Shown: one piece after another, positions 35,001 through 41,796 of the stretch
How positions within the stretch are numbered: position 1 is the stretch's first letter
Layout: every line of letters begins with the position of its first letter
Origin: Candidatus Altimarinota bacterium
GTDB taxonomy: Bacteria; Patescibacteriota; Gracilibacteria; UBA4473
DNA length: 64,000 nucleotides
Reading direction: 5' to 3'
Assembly (NCBI GenBank): GCA_021734785.1
Contig: JAIPIF010000004.1
Span: 1 to 64,000, forward strand
Made by a program: the position numbers and the translations under genes
Notes under the pieces: generated by a model
Told to the model about the DNA's origin: nothing
The model's input: the letters and a program-made list of their open reading frames with translations, nothing else
Databases searched by the model: none

Positions 35001-36180
35001 CGTACGGCGGACCGGCAAGCAGTGTGTACTCCTGCTTGGCCTGGAGAATGATGTCTTTGTGGAGATCAGAAGCCTGCACTGCCTCCCAGAGGACTGCTTC
35101 AAGGGCATCATTCACCGATTTGATCAGCTCCGCCGCCCATTGATCTTTGCGGGAGACGAGAGAAATGGTGGTGTCGACTTCCGACGGCTGCCAACGCCCC
35201 GTACGGTCGGCACGGGTATTGAGTTGCTCGAGCTGATTGCGCGCGGCTTCAAAATACCGCTTGGTCATATTTTCAATAATATTTTTGGTGTGGACATCCG
35301 GCAGTCCGCCAAACGAAAGCGCTGTCGACTCATCTGGCCGCAGGTCTTCGTCGAGGATTTCTGGGGGGATGAGTTCTTCAAAATCGGTGTCGCCAAATAA
35401 ATCCTCAGCCCAGTGCTTGCTAAATCGCAGATACAAAATGTCATCCACATGATCGATCCAGTTTTGGTAGTGCTGCTTGAGTTCGACAGAAAGTCCCTCG
35501 CGCTGTCGCGGCAGATCGGCAAAAAATATTTTCTCTGGAAATTCCTCTTTTCCCTCGTGCACCCGATGATTGCGCTGAAAATATTCCCGCAATTCTTGGG
35601 CTCGAGAATCAGTATCGACCCGGTCAGAACGAATCACCCCGTGCCAGATTTCCGGCTCGTGATCCCCGTCCTGCCAGACGAAATGTTCTTCTTGCGGATC
35701 CCAGGCGTACACCGGAGATTCAAAATCCACATACGGAAAAATCGTCGGCCACCGACGGCCGTTTTTTTCAACCACAGGGAGGGGAACATCACCGATGAGA
35801 ACGGTCCCAACCAGCTGCGAGCGTTGATCATTTTCAAGACCGGAAAAAAACAGTTGTGCATTTCCTTCCGCGATTTCAAACACCGACGCGTCGGCGGGGA
35901 TGGGGATCAAAATGGCGCGGCCATTGACGGCAGATTGCACATCCATCGCGTAGCGCTGAATCTTGTCCGTGAGATCTCCATCGGACAATAAGGTTTCTTC
36001 GACAAGAACAGAAACCAACCGTACCCGTTCCACCTCCGGCGGCGGCGTGAAGGAGGCAAACGGCGTGCTTGCATTCCAGGAGGCCGCCTGGACGCCAGGA
36101 GCAAATACAGAAAATCCCATCGAAAAAAGCACCAGTGCACTGATGATTTTTTGAGAAATTTTTCTGTGCAAAAAATGCAT
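23053..36180 (-). CDS. Giant secreted multidomain surface protein (4375 aa)
   Basis: A signal peptide (residues 1-32, ending PGVQA) leads into an N-terminal domain with LIGDVPLPVV (near 127) and a Cys cluster (about 473-513). Invasin/Ig-like beta domains follow (about 880-1130 and 1390-1540), separated by a Ser/Glu/Lys-rich low-complexity stretch (about 1175-1350). FG-GAP/VCBS-like motifs (ADINRDQRSEV near 1970, LNGDAFEDLIL near 2070, FLGNDGIDDVAV near 2292, DVERDGTEEIWYAV near 3695) suggest propeller repeats. A Pro-rich block (2417-2520), a long Ala/Glu/Gln coiled coil (about 2740-3010), a Gly/Ser linker (about 3413-3443) and a PKD-like domain (about 4020-4110) complete it. No sorting signal or C-terminal TM is seen. 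It is probably exported by Sec and displayed or released; the role is unknown. The reading frame is uninterrupted over 13 kb. Confidence 0.8.
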   Translation of the reverse strand: MHFLHRKISQKIISALVLFSMGFSVFAPGVQAASWNASTPFASFTPPPEVERVRLVSVLVEETLLSDGDLTDKIQRYAMDVQSAVNGRAILIPIPADASVFEIAEGNAQLFFSGLENDQRSQLVGTVLIGDVPLPVVEKNGRRWPTIFPYVDFESPVYAWDPQEEHFVWQDGDHEPEIWHGVIRSDRVDTDSRAQELREYFQRNHRVHEGKEEFPEKIFFADLPRQREGLSVELKQHYQNWIDHVDDILYLRFSKHWAEDLFGDTDFEELIPPEILDEDLRPDESTALSFGGLPDVHTKNIIENMTKRYFEAARNQLEQLNTRADRTGRWQPSEVDTTISLVSRKDQWAAELIKSVNDALEAVLWEAVQASDLHKDIILQAKQEYTLLAGPPYVPVTTYTKDLYWNGINRMDIDGPEDCTLLRGTPRSTASPMSQMVEANRAYKFSTADEGLLRPLQDCVEWEEASNLEKEMDVYEGCCAINIDIGDDFVITNDVCSSGSYWEPECNEIGAWECALLLPPLDWEHHGPTEPIFDLGGTREVFTGSRGASGCASFLTDTEEVGMTNTIPSLMLHNEPTISTIRAQLQEMSTNAMPIDDPHGFSFYDQADSFQFVTFPDLFSLHQQGLTESQIETQIDQILDAKISEINTILSQAGGGTPLDAELLDTVFSTYNRSELEEAILWLGKDLETKNIEMFTGALSSGSAGRRALRNQDFRGYELIEIIGHEAETTPAGSIEIAFERGDETPNNTVRTAQAKEAAVALGADPDTLEFLDKKFSTAVLGEGTEADPNKTVSESSDCSDASLLAWPVKCLIPWLVELPDFFGKISQITPEISPLKFDAEMPWSGVSDFSDFATDTSQTTLVSGHLSPDEERVATSLRVLPDSLSLGTQDTLPKKVVVEILDQHGEKLETDFQTPVHLEVLSADALRFFTVSPDRSVRADGGEATFFLLPKTSDVGGKFALRFASTDLNPDMLDVRVARFVLEPTASEFQLTAGSLEPMEVQVSVLDETKTVSREFEGEIIEFSSDWGLFPQGTTASISDGQASVSFLAGTVAGEASVSITPQDTNLPLAATELFFDIVPDAPANIVLTPEATDLIVDGDWISVTAEVQDSFGNPHPDLAAALQWGAQTLELQKTGDPSVRQVRVGESFDEPFLDRIEEAVPSFLRKIRQEKSAAEREAGSQPAKSKLSDTEISDQVSPERFAPPAAETENSLNRSSEFEQEIPAIDAAPDASSKKTPADSARGKSILSALRPLLFNAVIDGVAASFDDHPLVDSLEPAKKETEETASTPLSSEEKARRETSPKESFKDDEQQASDFSAQKETSDAVSKAGKETGSSFQDAEDTAEKSTAAAAGSRSRLLQGVPLSQKDQFDLAVWLPESISGRAFGIDFRRVSEPPISFQIPETKFSAGDEELLEIPIELRDAAGELLTGKQELFVHTDPQDVGIFPETFSLQDGMGILPVSAGTQAGETTVRLSAPGIPPVKFSLEISAGEATQIELIPDKTTLNSAQTNPIHLQVRVTDSFGNLVSDFQKKVSLTLNPPETVTAQDRETLEELGMISEGDAGLQAFLDDKIAEGQSQTASDFARLEPANVSLSAGAGEAKIYSNGQHGKGFLIASISGEDKIAPATFEFQITKVLARSDFQSLAPTSLFTLLLGFAGGKWDAPSLGPRFLFDGETQAVATLISDPSPARLLGEISAEGKLSQAQHVFHAGEFFEADILGSLGRMARMRVLFPDSPTLFIGAQKKEKPGLYFAPEMPITEFSLTKGLFSYGDFPLWTLQPGGGLSLASNAVQLFPHEGSLWDWEVYFRGQKLGQLSIALESLTLSPVETLSESFSSASVEIQSLSPEVEVALSWGGGSTRDPQGVGLFSRTRTESAQKSLGSPQFSAEDVDIDRSVGWETAWKPATLFAAGSSVGEATQWGASDAVIVLGDPTLSVQTENAASSLDIPPDVGQPIWKSRAGPIDEILVADINRDQRSEVMARTGRTLELLYQVSHEQDNFRSVGPLLRFADGVHDTDVYRNRWGDLLWILQVNDAGELVFHKNVNGTFTREYLDLGIPHPLLRVQTAQLNGDAFEDLILLDETNTLYFSYGRELEPDEDPGFDIESNGFFAVQKLDQFAPSFVPLSEDYDFAAYQSLQEDKLDRRTFPHLSTMLAAFDGVEDSTFTDRLETVRGEYFLRISENKVFDARLSLSLAGNKNTIEPGDQMQAALSLTSTEPLENFRLWIPLFAGFSLQEDSLSTSLETADISVDAGQNGFLLSGFDLSPQQTGTVSWQLETEEVPPITFSAFDFLGNDGIDDVAVAWEIDDTKKLVRFRSDQAPHSFPEAGDPENVTDDTRLSLVLPTHTREIVDAFGENFPSDFDAEAQAEEILETLKDTDGTASALPPYYQTSSIDAALNEAKCGGNCGLPIPSYAFLAPGSQSLYIPPFGFPMPPSPGAPLLWVGPNPPFVGAGPMPTSQFRLYVMPTTTAQVGLGFCLNPNASNPAMLATGSPFPDPSMCFVVVPPLLELLGACPGGFSGASDADAAARQALQSMFAAGNGLQLGSFSPTPVAKPDNIQISAADIITMWVQQQLRELNTIRLPSFRMILPAFPKKKPPLPEPSMVQTGQTPGTYRMAQDDGFQKTLRRLEQSPFVAVKKRPVSLPYPSFTKVQIDRAKRDFERWREDFDAWKHTTKKSIRRTDCELVQEGVWQAGAPEDEGNCDTASGGGVGLTTLFRVKKIGVRAEFYDQFATELQQAHQNFTEQRDIATQISEASETIASIETGERELAEAEEEISALEKEWEAQHDQTLRVVDRLQEAADQILLLEELFAEEKAELEGAADSLLSDSAQQILSQTESALTEAASAVAAAQQAVSQIEQTETAQQETILALWDQLDAAKIAQAESEAEREAIQNSAEERETGRQAEAEEKAAERAAEAAERKAEAQALAAEMGAEDPDAEAARQEALTQSMEQTKAVDTFIDKAETQMVSIEKNMDALVSYHEAGKNLKELPLKLKQLTVQIDETNEFLDEYWAHWGEKNQRAVEKWERFGQNFNQLMSLWESIPEIFRGFTQNCGTCPVNRGTLEEWLLRMLLSGIKLPVIPAPQIPDVTFDLSRVKIGMEVEIPQISFQPVELAVPKLPSLQEVNVAAMMQAFAQQIGQSIVALSMTFDMLSSLVQQILDGTFSQSLAAFLENFLAQSFDQAVQELLQSLEMIGMEALSQAIPPVPPLPPVPPIESLLQFPNLSVGVPTLPTLIEPPKLPNFLQLLQSILTIPKALLNFFCLLNGAIIPVPEWKLASQVVALTNRTALLPMDMVPSAMSLSLPKPPSTSGITNPLLSSLKSTPDVVPEEFVGLRMSADVSSSEVMLRLEKSLQQGLFDSVNAQVDQIQQKMTCVLEQMHARSKGAKDLQPCATEGEPLVVEGQNGSTGNGGSGSGSGSGSGSGSSSNASSDSGSGSEFGTNAQATEKGAGYSETDFSNENGTDASASLEKKNSSFSTEEAPSSLQPTESGETSPVSETETSARSPSAEPVIFSTQKTQRAEQESAVRESSVDETSPEQVIPATEIPSIDDVQGVDIGGGIVTFFDGASALTPSQEKTTQWLEQFFTALGQTPRSVSPHQQETLTAFLSQPPVWTALSPQQQRWVVSTDFIDPSDIPTQIPDDFDTEEQLEKNRELQPEPALIFFDPETAASQSITPLNLATQSHTWTLADVERDGTEEIWYAVGEELYLKRRAAPNFSQEIKDQEYTAPMDAFVPMSFEEFSAGFAPTFSFENTVSAAGATVRFVPPFHKDLNYYEWEVSERPDQIFETSMPAKQKVSEHRKRIAFLMRPPAAKYEIRPVSSMISTVEGSPILYGASVQTLPLLSSDACLAPETEKPFFAEETVFVGRAAHSRLIIQTLPRPGQQQERREIDLRAGEETVVDYAEVCLTRGEVQYADPGTLQKLEAAAGGYFAHDLRLEVGDGDRVVLTLFDGTEKEIAGGETYELHLFHTKEEALAHFKSLPPGNHYGLFTGFDGSDPSYHIHKLLHDPQRADDTTPPQITLAQGTRLRAFLGEPIELDATQTTDEQGFARVVWRRGETVLLDSGNREKFPSVFQNPRKALQIELSPQERPIEMELTLSVTDLSGNEAVESLSLSVQAPTPRLMEVTERDGRILGKLITPLAEQIISFQREREGREIILPISVQTDAQGVFEFEDPSAGGSVEIFETETGKKVGEVTARGRVLLESDLLSAAVFPAEKEGAQQIRLQDSTGKTVATITQKNEGIEPVSLIRGTALEGKTSAPTGGVQVLDRNESDAIIWESLGERKSKFSGSAALVDERMQETLGVLDRFGNFHVQSPSVSLRAKRAKTVSDPMIFEILGEGDHVLAEFFVPHGGDISVQESSPKR

Positions 36181-36206
36181 GCTTTTTGTCTGTGTATGTC
36201 GGACAA

Positions 36207-36235
36207 ATTGTCGGTTTTTTTCACGAAAAATTCAA
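36207..36235 (-). promoter_or_regulatory. Promoter of the giant secreted protein gene
   Basis: Minus-strand TTGAAT (36230-36235) and GACAAT (36207-36212) are 17 nt apart, with about 20 nt of leader before the ATG. Confidence 0.5.
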
Positions 36236-36274
36236 GGACTTTCGCCAAGAAAGAAGGCTTTTTTTCTTGCCAAA

Positions 36275-39200
36275 TCAGGCGTCCATTCCCAAACCACCTT
36301 CTCCTGCATCCCCCTCTCCGCCACCACGCGTCTCCTCCATGCCGGGCGGCAGGTCAAGCCCAGGGCGGCCCATTGAGGCTCCCAGTTCAAATTTTCCCGC
36401 ATGAAACATCCGCTGGAGCTGCTTCCAGACAAGGTCTTTGTTTCGAAACATGGCGTCTCCCTCGGTTCCCTGGATGAGGGATTCTACTTCTTTGTGCACT
36501 TTTTCGGTCCGTTCTCCTTTTCCCTTGGGATCCAATCCTTCCTTTTTTCCGTTGAGGGACAAAAGGTAGCCGTATTTGGAATCCATTTTACTTTCTCGAA
36601 GAAATCCGCCCATAAAATCATGGACCATGTCTCGGATTACCGAAGCGCGAGAAGAATAATTACTGTCAAATTCCCATTCCTCGTCGGTAAAAGTCAGGCT
36701 TCCGTGATTGCCGGTGGTGAAGTTTCCAAGCAATGTCTGCACCGTCGCAAATGCTGCACGAAGCCGGTCCCCCACTTCGAGAATCATTTTGTCTCGTTTC
36801 TTTTGCCAGCGAGGATTTTCTCCGTACTGCTGGTCTCCATCGCGGATGATCTGGTACGTCTGCTGAAAGAAAAGGCGATATCCATCCAAAAATCGACGCC
36901 AAAAGTCGGTCGTCATTTTTTCTTTCTGCGAAGACTCCAGACTCAGCGAACGATTGACATCGTTGGTGGTAAATTCTGCCGAAAAGGCCTGCGCATCATC
37001 GTGATCAAACTTTGCCTGGGCTCCACGCACCGCACGGCGGACACGTCCATTGGCAGTTGGCGACTGGTGGATCACATCGTAAAAGAAACGAATCATGTTG
37101 GAATTCCCTGGTTCTTGTCGCACATCAAACGTCCCATTGGAATCGCCCAGCATCTCTGCCCACCCCAAATAATCCTCGTACGTCCATCCGCCTGGATGAG
37201 CGCCGGGCGTTCCCTCGGGAACAATGCGTCCATTGAGTTTCCAGGACTCTTTATCGGCAAAGAAATCCACATGCGGAAACAGGTACAGATATTCTCGGTT
37301 CATGCGCATCAGTACGTTGCGAGAAAGCAGTGGTTGTCCCTGTGGATTGCGACACGCAGCCCCCTGGATCAGGAACCAAAATCGCTGATCCGGCTGTCCG
37401 TTCATTTTTCCTGCGGCAAATGAATGCCAAATGAAAGCCTCAAAGCGAGCGGGGTCAACATTGGTCATGTCGCCCCGTTTCCAGCGACGGAGCATGTCTG
37501 TGAGAATTGCCGATCGGGCCTCGTTGTCATCTTCGTAGCTGCTAAATTCCATTTCATACGAATCGATGACCGATTTGAGCTTCTGAGGCATGCTGGTCTC
37601 CCACTCGCGAAATACCTCTTTGGACCAAACAAATTCAGCCGCATTCCGCACTTTATCGAGAATTTCTTTGTAGCTGAGCGTCTCCAGATCTCGCGGAGAA
37701 AAACGTTCGAGCGGTGGTTTCTGTTGCAATCGCTCCAGCGTTTTCCAGAGCTCAGGGTCATCCCATTTGAGATAGCCTCGTTCATTGAGCAAATTGATAC
37801 AGGCACGCGCTTCGTCGGCATCGTTACTTTTGTAGAGTCGATTTTTGATCGTCCATCCCTCCTGATCATGGTACTGCTGCTCAAATTCTTTGATACGCTG
37901 GGTTTCGGATTCCTCCAGTTTTCGGCGGAAATCTTTTCCCCATCCAGATCCTTCGCCAAAGAACTCTGTCCCCAGAGCCCCAATGGCTCGATCTGATTTT
38001 CGCTTGTGCCGGGTGTCATTGATCTCCACTGCCTGTTTGACCAGCGCATAAATATCGTAAAATGAAAAACGGGTATAGTTGTGCTTGAAGCGCGGCTGGT
38101 TCTTTTGTTTGTCGTATTCTGCAATCCACGTGTCAAATTCTGCCGCTGTTTTTTTGGCCTGCTCAGCGGTGTCTCCCAGTCGCTGAAAATCCCCAAGCCG
38201 TTCCAGTGCTTCGGCCCTGGCTTGATCGGATTCTTCGTATTTCTGCAGCCAGTCGGAGAGAAATTTTTGATCCAGAAATGGCTCAGCCTGCGAGCGGAAT
38301 CGAGCAGACTGATCCCGATGAAGCTGCAGGTTTTCTTCGATAAATTCTTTTTCAAATCCGTATTTTTGATAAAAGTCTTCCGTGTTCAAACTTCGAGCAT
38401 CCTTGCGAATTCTCCGCTCGATGGACCGCAGATTGTCTTCATAGTCTTTGAAGTGTTTTCGGTACGCGGCACGGATGGATTCAAACCGTTCACGAAATTT
38501 TTCTTTGCCCGCAGTCGTGTCAGAGAAAAAATCATTGCGTTCGAGAAAACCGGTCGCACGCTGTGATTTTTTAAACGATTCGTCCCAAGCATCAACCTCA
38601 TTGGCCATGTCGCCGTTGCGAAAATCCAAAAACGACTGGATGACCTGAAACTGTCGAGGAAAAACTTTCCAGAGAGATTCACGACCTGTGAATTCAAAGT
38701 CCCGTTTTTGTGCTTCTGCAGAGAGCGTATCAAACGCCTCATCGAGCTTTTTGATGGCCTGTGTGGGAAAGCGGAGATAGGTTTCGATAAAATTGTGTGG
38801 AGCAGATTCTGCAGGAATCACTGCCTCCATGATCGATCCCATTTCTCCCAAGAGATGCTGCAGCTCTCCTCGCATCTGAGGCCAGTCTTTGAGAATATCT
38901 CGCAGCTGTTCTTTTGCGCGGCGTCCCTGGAGGTATCGTTCTTCTTCATTTTTTTCCTGAGACATTCGACGATACATTTCTCCAATCTCTGAAAGTTCGA
39001 CTCGAAATTTTTCTGAAACCTGTTTGACTCCGTCAGTCACGACACTGGACTGAAGCGCGAGTTCTTCCAAAATTTCTCGCCCGGGCAGCCAAAATTTATT
39101 TTCTTTTCCTTCGGGCGTAAGTTCCGAAATATTTCGGCCGTGAAGGTATCCCTCTCGTTGGTACGCAAAAGTCCGTTCGAGTTTTTTTGCCTCAGCGATC

Positions 39201-41749
39201 AGGTGCTCCTTGAGCGCGGGATCGTCTGTTTCTTCGGCTTTTTTTCGAATGTTGTCGACAAATGCTTTGTGCTCCTGGTGCGTGTCCTCGAGGTGGTGAA
39301 TCATGTCCTTTTTTTCGGAAACATGTTTGCTGTACGCAGAGTTAATCGCCTCGATGTCTTTATTTTTGGAATGCAGTCCTCGGTGAATTCGATCCCATCC
39401 CGCGACAAACTCACGGCGTTCTTCGCTCGAAATATTGGGGAGAACCTGGTCCAAAATATCGCTCTGAAAGTGTTGAATCGCCCCCTCGAGTAGCTGCCCC
39501 AGCTGCTGTGGAGGGCCAAATTCTTTTCGCAGATCGAATCCCTCCGCTTTCAACTCGGTCAAAAGGCTGGAGTACGAGAGCTTCTCATCCAATGCCTGGT
39601 ACCAGGGCTGAAAACGGTCATCCCCTTGTCCCAGTTCTGGCAATGTCACCCCTTCGAAGAGTGAACCGATCACGCCGTGAAATTTCTGGCGGAATGCCTC
39701 GATCTTTTTCCATTCGGGCACGCCCTCGAGCGCTGAAAATTTTTCAGCCGATCCCTCTCGGATCTCCTCATCCCAGAGAATGCCAAAGTCCGCCGCATGC
39801 AGATTGTGTGTCTGGACACGATGTTGGAGCGAAGCAAAATAGGTATTTTGAATGCCTTCGGCTTGTTTTTTGGGCTGCTCAAAAGTCTCTTTCCATTCGG
39901 AGAACAGTGTCATCTCTTTCATTTGTGCCGCTCTCTGTTTTTCGAGGGTTTCCTGCTTGGTCTGCAGTTCTTCAATTTTTGCTGTGGTGGCTTTGGAAAA
40001 TGGAAATCCTTTTTTGGCCGCTTCCTGATCTTTTTCGATTTCTGATTTTTCAGATTTGTATTTTTCAAATGCCTTTTCAAACGCGGTAATCCACGGAAGT
40101 TCTTTGTGGAGACCTTCCCTGTTTTTTTGATACAGCAGGTGCATCGAGAGCTCCAGCTGAAATTGTTCAATCAGGGTTTCTTTTTCGTCTGTGGTAGAAG
40201 CCGCCGATACTTTTTCTTGAAAATCGGAAAACGATTTCTTGGTTTTTTCGAGTTGTTTTTTGTGCTGATCAATAATTTGAAGGCGATTGTCCTCAAATTT
40301 TTGAAATTCTTCTTCGGTAATTGTTCCGTCTTTTTTGGCCTGCCGCATTTGGGCAAGTTTTTGGACCCAGGTGTTTTCCACTGTCTTTTGGTCCCCCAAT
40401 CCTTCGAGCAGTTCGTTCAATGTTTCTTCGGAAAAAAACTGATCCCACAGGTCCTGCACAAGCGCTTCTTTTTTTTGAACTGCGTCTTGGTACATCACTG
40501 CATTGTCATTTTCTGGATGATCGGTGAGAAATTTTTTGATTTCAGCCGATTCCTGTTGTGTGTGTTCTTTTTTGATATCGTATATTTCTTTGCTCAAGCG
40601 GTTGACCTCCTGAGACAACGGAGAATATTCTTGCCAATCTGCCTCAGAAACCGGATCAAACAGCAGCGTGTCCGGATCCCGAAGGATCGCCTGGAGTGCC
40701 CGCAGGTGAGACGGGAGAAAGATCGGTTGCTTGCGCGCAAACTGGAGAAACTGTGCTGCGTTGCCGCGGGTGACAAATTTCTGAAGTTGCTCCTTTTTTT
40801 CCGGCGGAAGTTTTTTGCCCATCAGGGTCTCGCCGTCTTCCTGTAGAAACTCCGCCACCAGCTCCCAGGTCGCAAAGAGCTGTGGGTCGGCCTGAAGGGA
40901 CCCCTGCGTGTCAAAAATTTCCTGGATAACTCCCCCAGCCAGGGCTTCCCAGTCAGAAAAATGACGGGCATCACCCCACTCGGAGGCATCGGGAAACATT
41001 TTTTTGATCTCCAGGATCAAAATCCGGTCGGTCATCGTGAGCGGTTTTTTGTCTTCTTCTTTTTGTCCGATCACTTCCACGACTTTTCCACCGATGGTTT
41101 TGTACCGAGACAAAAGGTTTGCGGCGCGATCGATGAGTCGTTTTTCGATTTTTTCAAACTCCGGTCGGAGCTCTCCGCCCTGAGTCACGGATTCTTTGGA
41201 ACGAATCCGACGGTACAGGGTGCAGATTTTTGCTGTCTGGAGCGTGGTCCAAGCTTTTGGATTTTTGGCGGAAATTTTCTTGAGCGTCTGGATCTGTTCG
41301 TCCAGTTCAGACTCAATCTCTTTGCGCATTTTGGGTGGCAAGAGTTTCCAGAGTTTGCTCTGCTGTTTGGCCGCGACGAGCAGACGCGGCGGAGCGTCCT
41401 CCATGCCTTTTCCCCGTGCCAGGGTAAGTGCGTACCCGATCAGATCACGGTATTTGGTCTGCTGGGACTCGTCCAGCTGTGAAACATTTTTTTCGAGAAA
41501 CCGCAGCTCCCGCGCTGAGGTGTGGATGGGATTTTCAAGAATTTTATCGATTTGCTCCTTGAGTGTGTTTTCGGCCTCCTGATCCCGACGCGTACCGGAG
41601 GTCCCGGGCTGGTTTTCTGTGGAAGAACTGTTTTTGTTTTCCTCCTCGTCTCCCTCCGTGGACTCGGCACCCTCCGGTGTCCCCGCCAGCAGGACGAGCC
41701 GTGCCAGGCGTGGGTCGAGAGATGTCAGTCGGTGTCGGAGGAATTTCAT
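36275..41749 (-). CDS. Very large charged helical protein of unknown function (1824 aa)
   Basis: The protein has no signal peptide or clear TM. It is dominated by charged, Gln/Glu/Lys-rich helices with many coiled-coil-like stretches (for example residues 400-700). The N terminus holds a Glu/Ser/Asn-rich linker (EGDEEENKNSSSTENQPGTS, about 31-50) and the C terminus a Gly-rich tail (GGGEGDAGEGGLGMDA). No catalytic motif is recognised. It lies 94 nt upstream of the giant secreted gene and has its own promoter, and the TrbL-like gene precedes it. A structural or scaffold role on the cytoplasmic side is only a guess. The 1824-codon frame is intact, so it is a real gene. Confidence 0.75.
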   Translation of the reverse strand: MKFLRHRLTSLDPRLARLVLLAGTPEGAESTEGDEEENKNSSSTENQPGTSGTRRDQEAENTLKEQIDKILENPIHTSARELRFLEKNVSQLDESQQTKYRDLIGYALTLARGKGMEDAPPRLLVAAKQQSKLWKLLPPKMRKEIESELDEQIQTLKKISAKNPKAWTTLQTAKICTLYRRIRSKESVTQGGELRPEFEKIEKRLIDRAANLLSRYKTIGGKVVEVIGQKEEDKKPLTMTDRILILEIKKMFPDASEWGDARHFSDWEALAGGVIQEIFDTQGSLQADPQLFATWELVAEFLQEDGETLMGKKLPPEKKEQLQKFVTRGNAAQFLQFARKQPIFLPSHLRALQAILRDPDTLLFDPVSEADWQEYSPLSQEVNRLSKEIYDIKKEHTQQESAEIKKFLTDHPENDNAVMYQDAVQKKEALVQDLWDQFFSEETLNELLEGLGDQKTVENTWVQKLAQMRQAKKDGTITEEEFQKFEDNRLQIIDQHKKQLEKTKKSFSDFQEKVSAASTTDEKETLIEQFQLELSMHLLYQKNREGLHKELPWITAFEKAFEKYKSEKSEIEKDQEAAKKGFPFSKATTAKIEELQTKQETLEKQRAAQMKEMTLFSEWKETFEQPKKQAEGIQNTYFASLQHRVQTHNLHAADFGILWDEEIREGSAEKFSALEGVPEWKKIEAFRQKFHGVIGSLFEGVTLPELGQGDDRFQPWYQALDEKLSYSSLLTELKAEGFDLRKEFGPPQQLGQLLEGAIQHFQSDILDQVLPNISSEERREFVAGWDRIHRGLHSKNKDIEAINSAYSKHVSEKKDMIHHLEDTHQEHKAFVDNIRKKAEETDDPALKEHLIAEAKKLERTFAYQREGYLHGRNISELTPEGKENKFWLPGREILEELALQSSVVTDGVKQVSEKFRVELSEIGEMYRRMSQEKNEEERYLQGRRAKEQLRDILKDWPQMRGELQHLLGEMGSIMEAVIPAESAPHNFIETYLRFPTQAIKKLDEAFDTLSAEAQKRDFEFTGRESLWKVFPRQFQVIQSFLDFRNGDMANEVDAWDESFKKSQRATGFLERNDFFSDTTAGKEKFRERFESIRAAYRKHFKDYEDNLRSIERRIRKDARSLNTEDFYQKYGFEKEFIEENLQLHRDQSARFRSQAEPFLDQKFLSDWLQKYEESDQARAEALERLGDFQRLGDTAEQAKKTAAEFDTWIAEYDKQKNQPRFKHNYTRFSFYDIYALVKQAVEINDTRHKRKSDRAIGALGTEFFGEGSGWGKDFRRKLEESETQRIKEFEQQYHDQEGWTIKNRLYKSNDADEARACINLLNERGYLKWDDPELWKTLERLQQKPPLERFSPRDLETLSYKEILDKVRNAAEFVWSKEVFREWETSMPQKLKSVIDSYEMEFSSYEDDNEARSAILTDMLRRWKRGDMTNVDPARFEAFIWHSFAAGKMNGQPDQRFWFLIQGAACRNPQGQPLLSRNVLMRMNREYLYLFPHVDFFADKESWKLNGRIVPEGTPGAHPGGWTYEDYLGWAEMLGDSNGTFDVRQEPGNSNMIRFFYDVIHQSPTANGRVRRAVRGAQAKFDHDDAQAFSAEFTTNDVNRSLSLESSQKEKMTTDFWRRFLDGYRLFFQQTYQIIRDGDQQYGENPRWQKKRDKMILEVGDRLRAAFATVQTLLGNFTTGNHGSLTFTDEEWEFDSNYSSRASVIRDMVHDFMGGFLRESKMDSKYGYLLSLNGKKEGLDPKGKGERTEKVHKEVESLIQGTEGDAMFRNKDLVWKQLQRMFHAGKFELGASMGRPGLDLPPGMEETRGGGEGDAGEGGLGMDA

Positions 41750-41759
41750 GAGTTTGGGG

Positions 41760-41789
41760 AGTGTACAATGAGAAAATTAGTTTTGTCAA
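41760..41789 (-). promoter_or_regulatory. Promoter of the 1824-aa protein gene
   Basis: Minus-strand TTGACA (41784-41789) and TACACT (41760-41765) are 18 nt apart. The ATG lies 10 nt beyond the -10 box. Confidence 0.5.
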
Positions 41790-41796
41790 GAATGGG

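Noticed and set aside
36401-37423. 340-codon plus-strand frame inside the 1824-aa gene
   Set aside because: The charged-protein frame runs uninterrupted across the region; this frame is a shadow without motifs.
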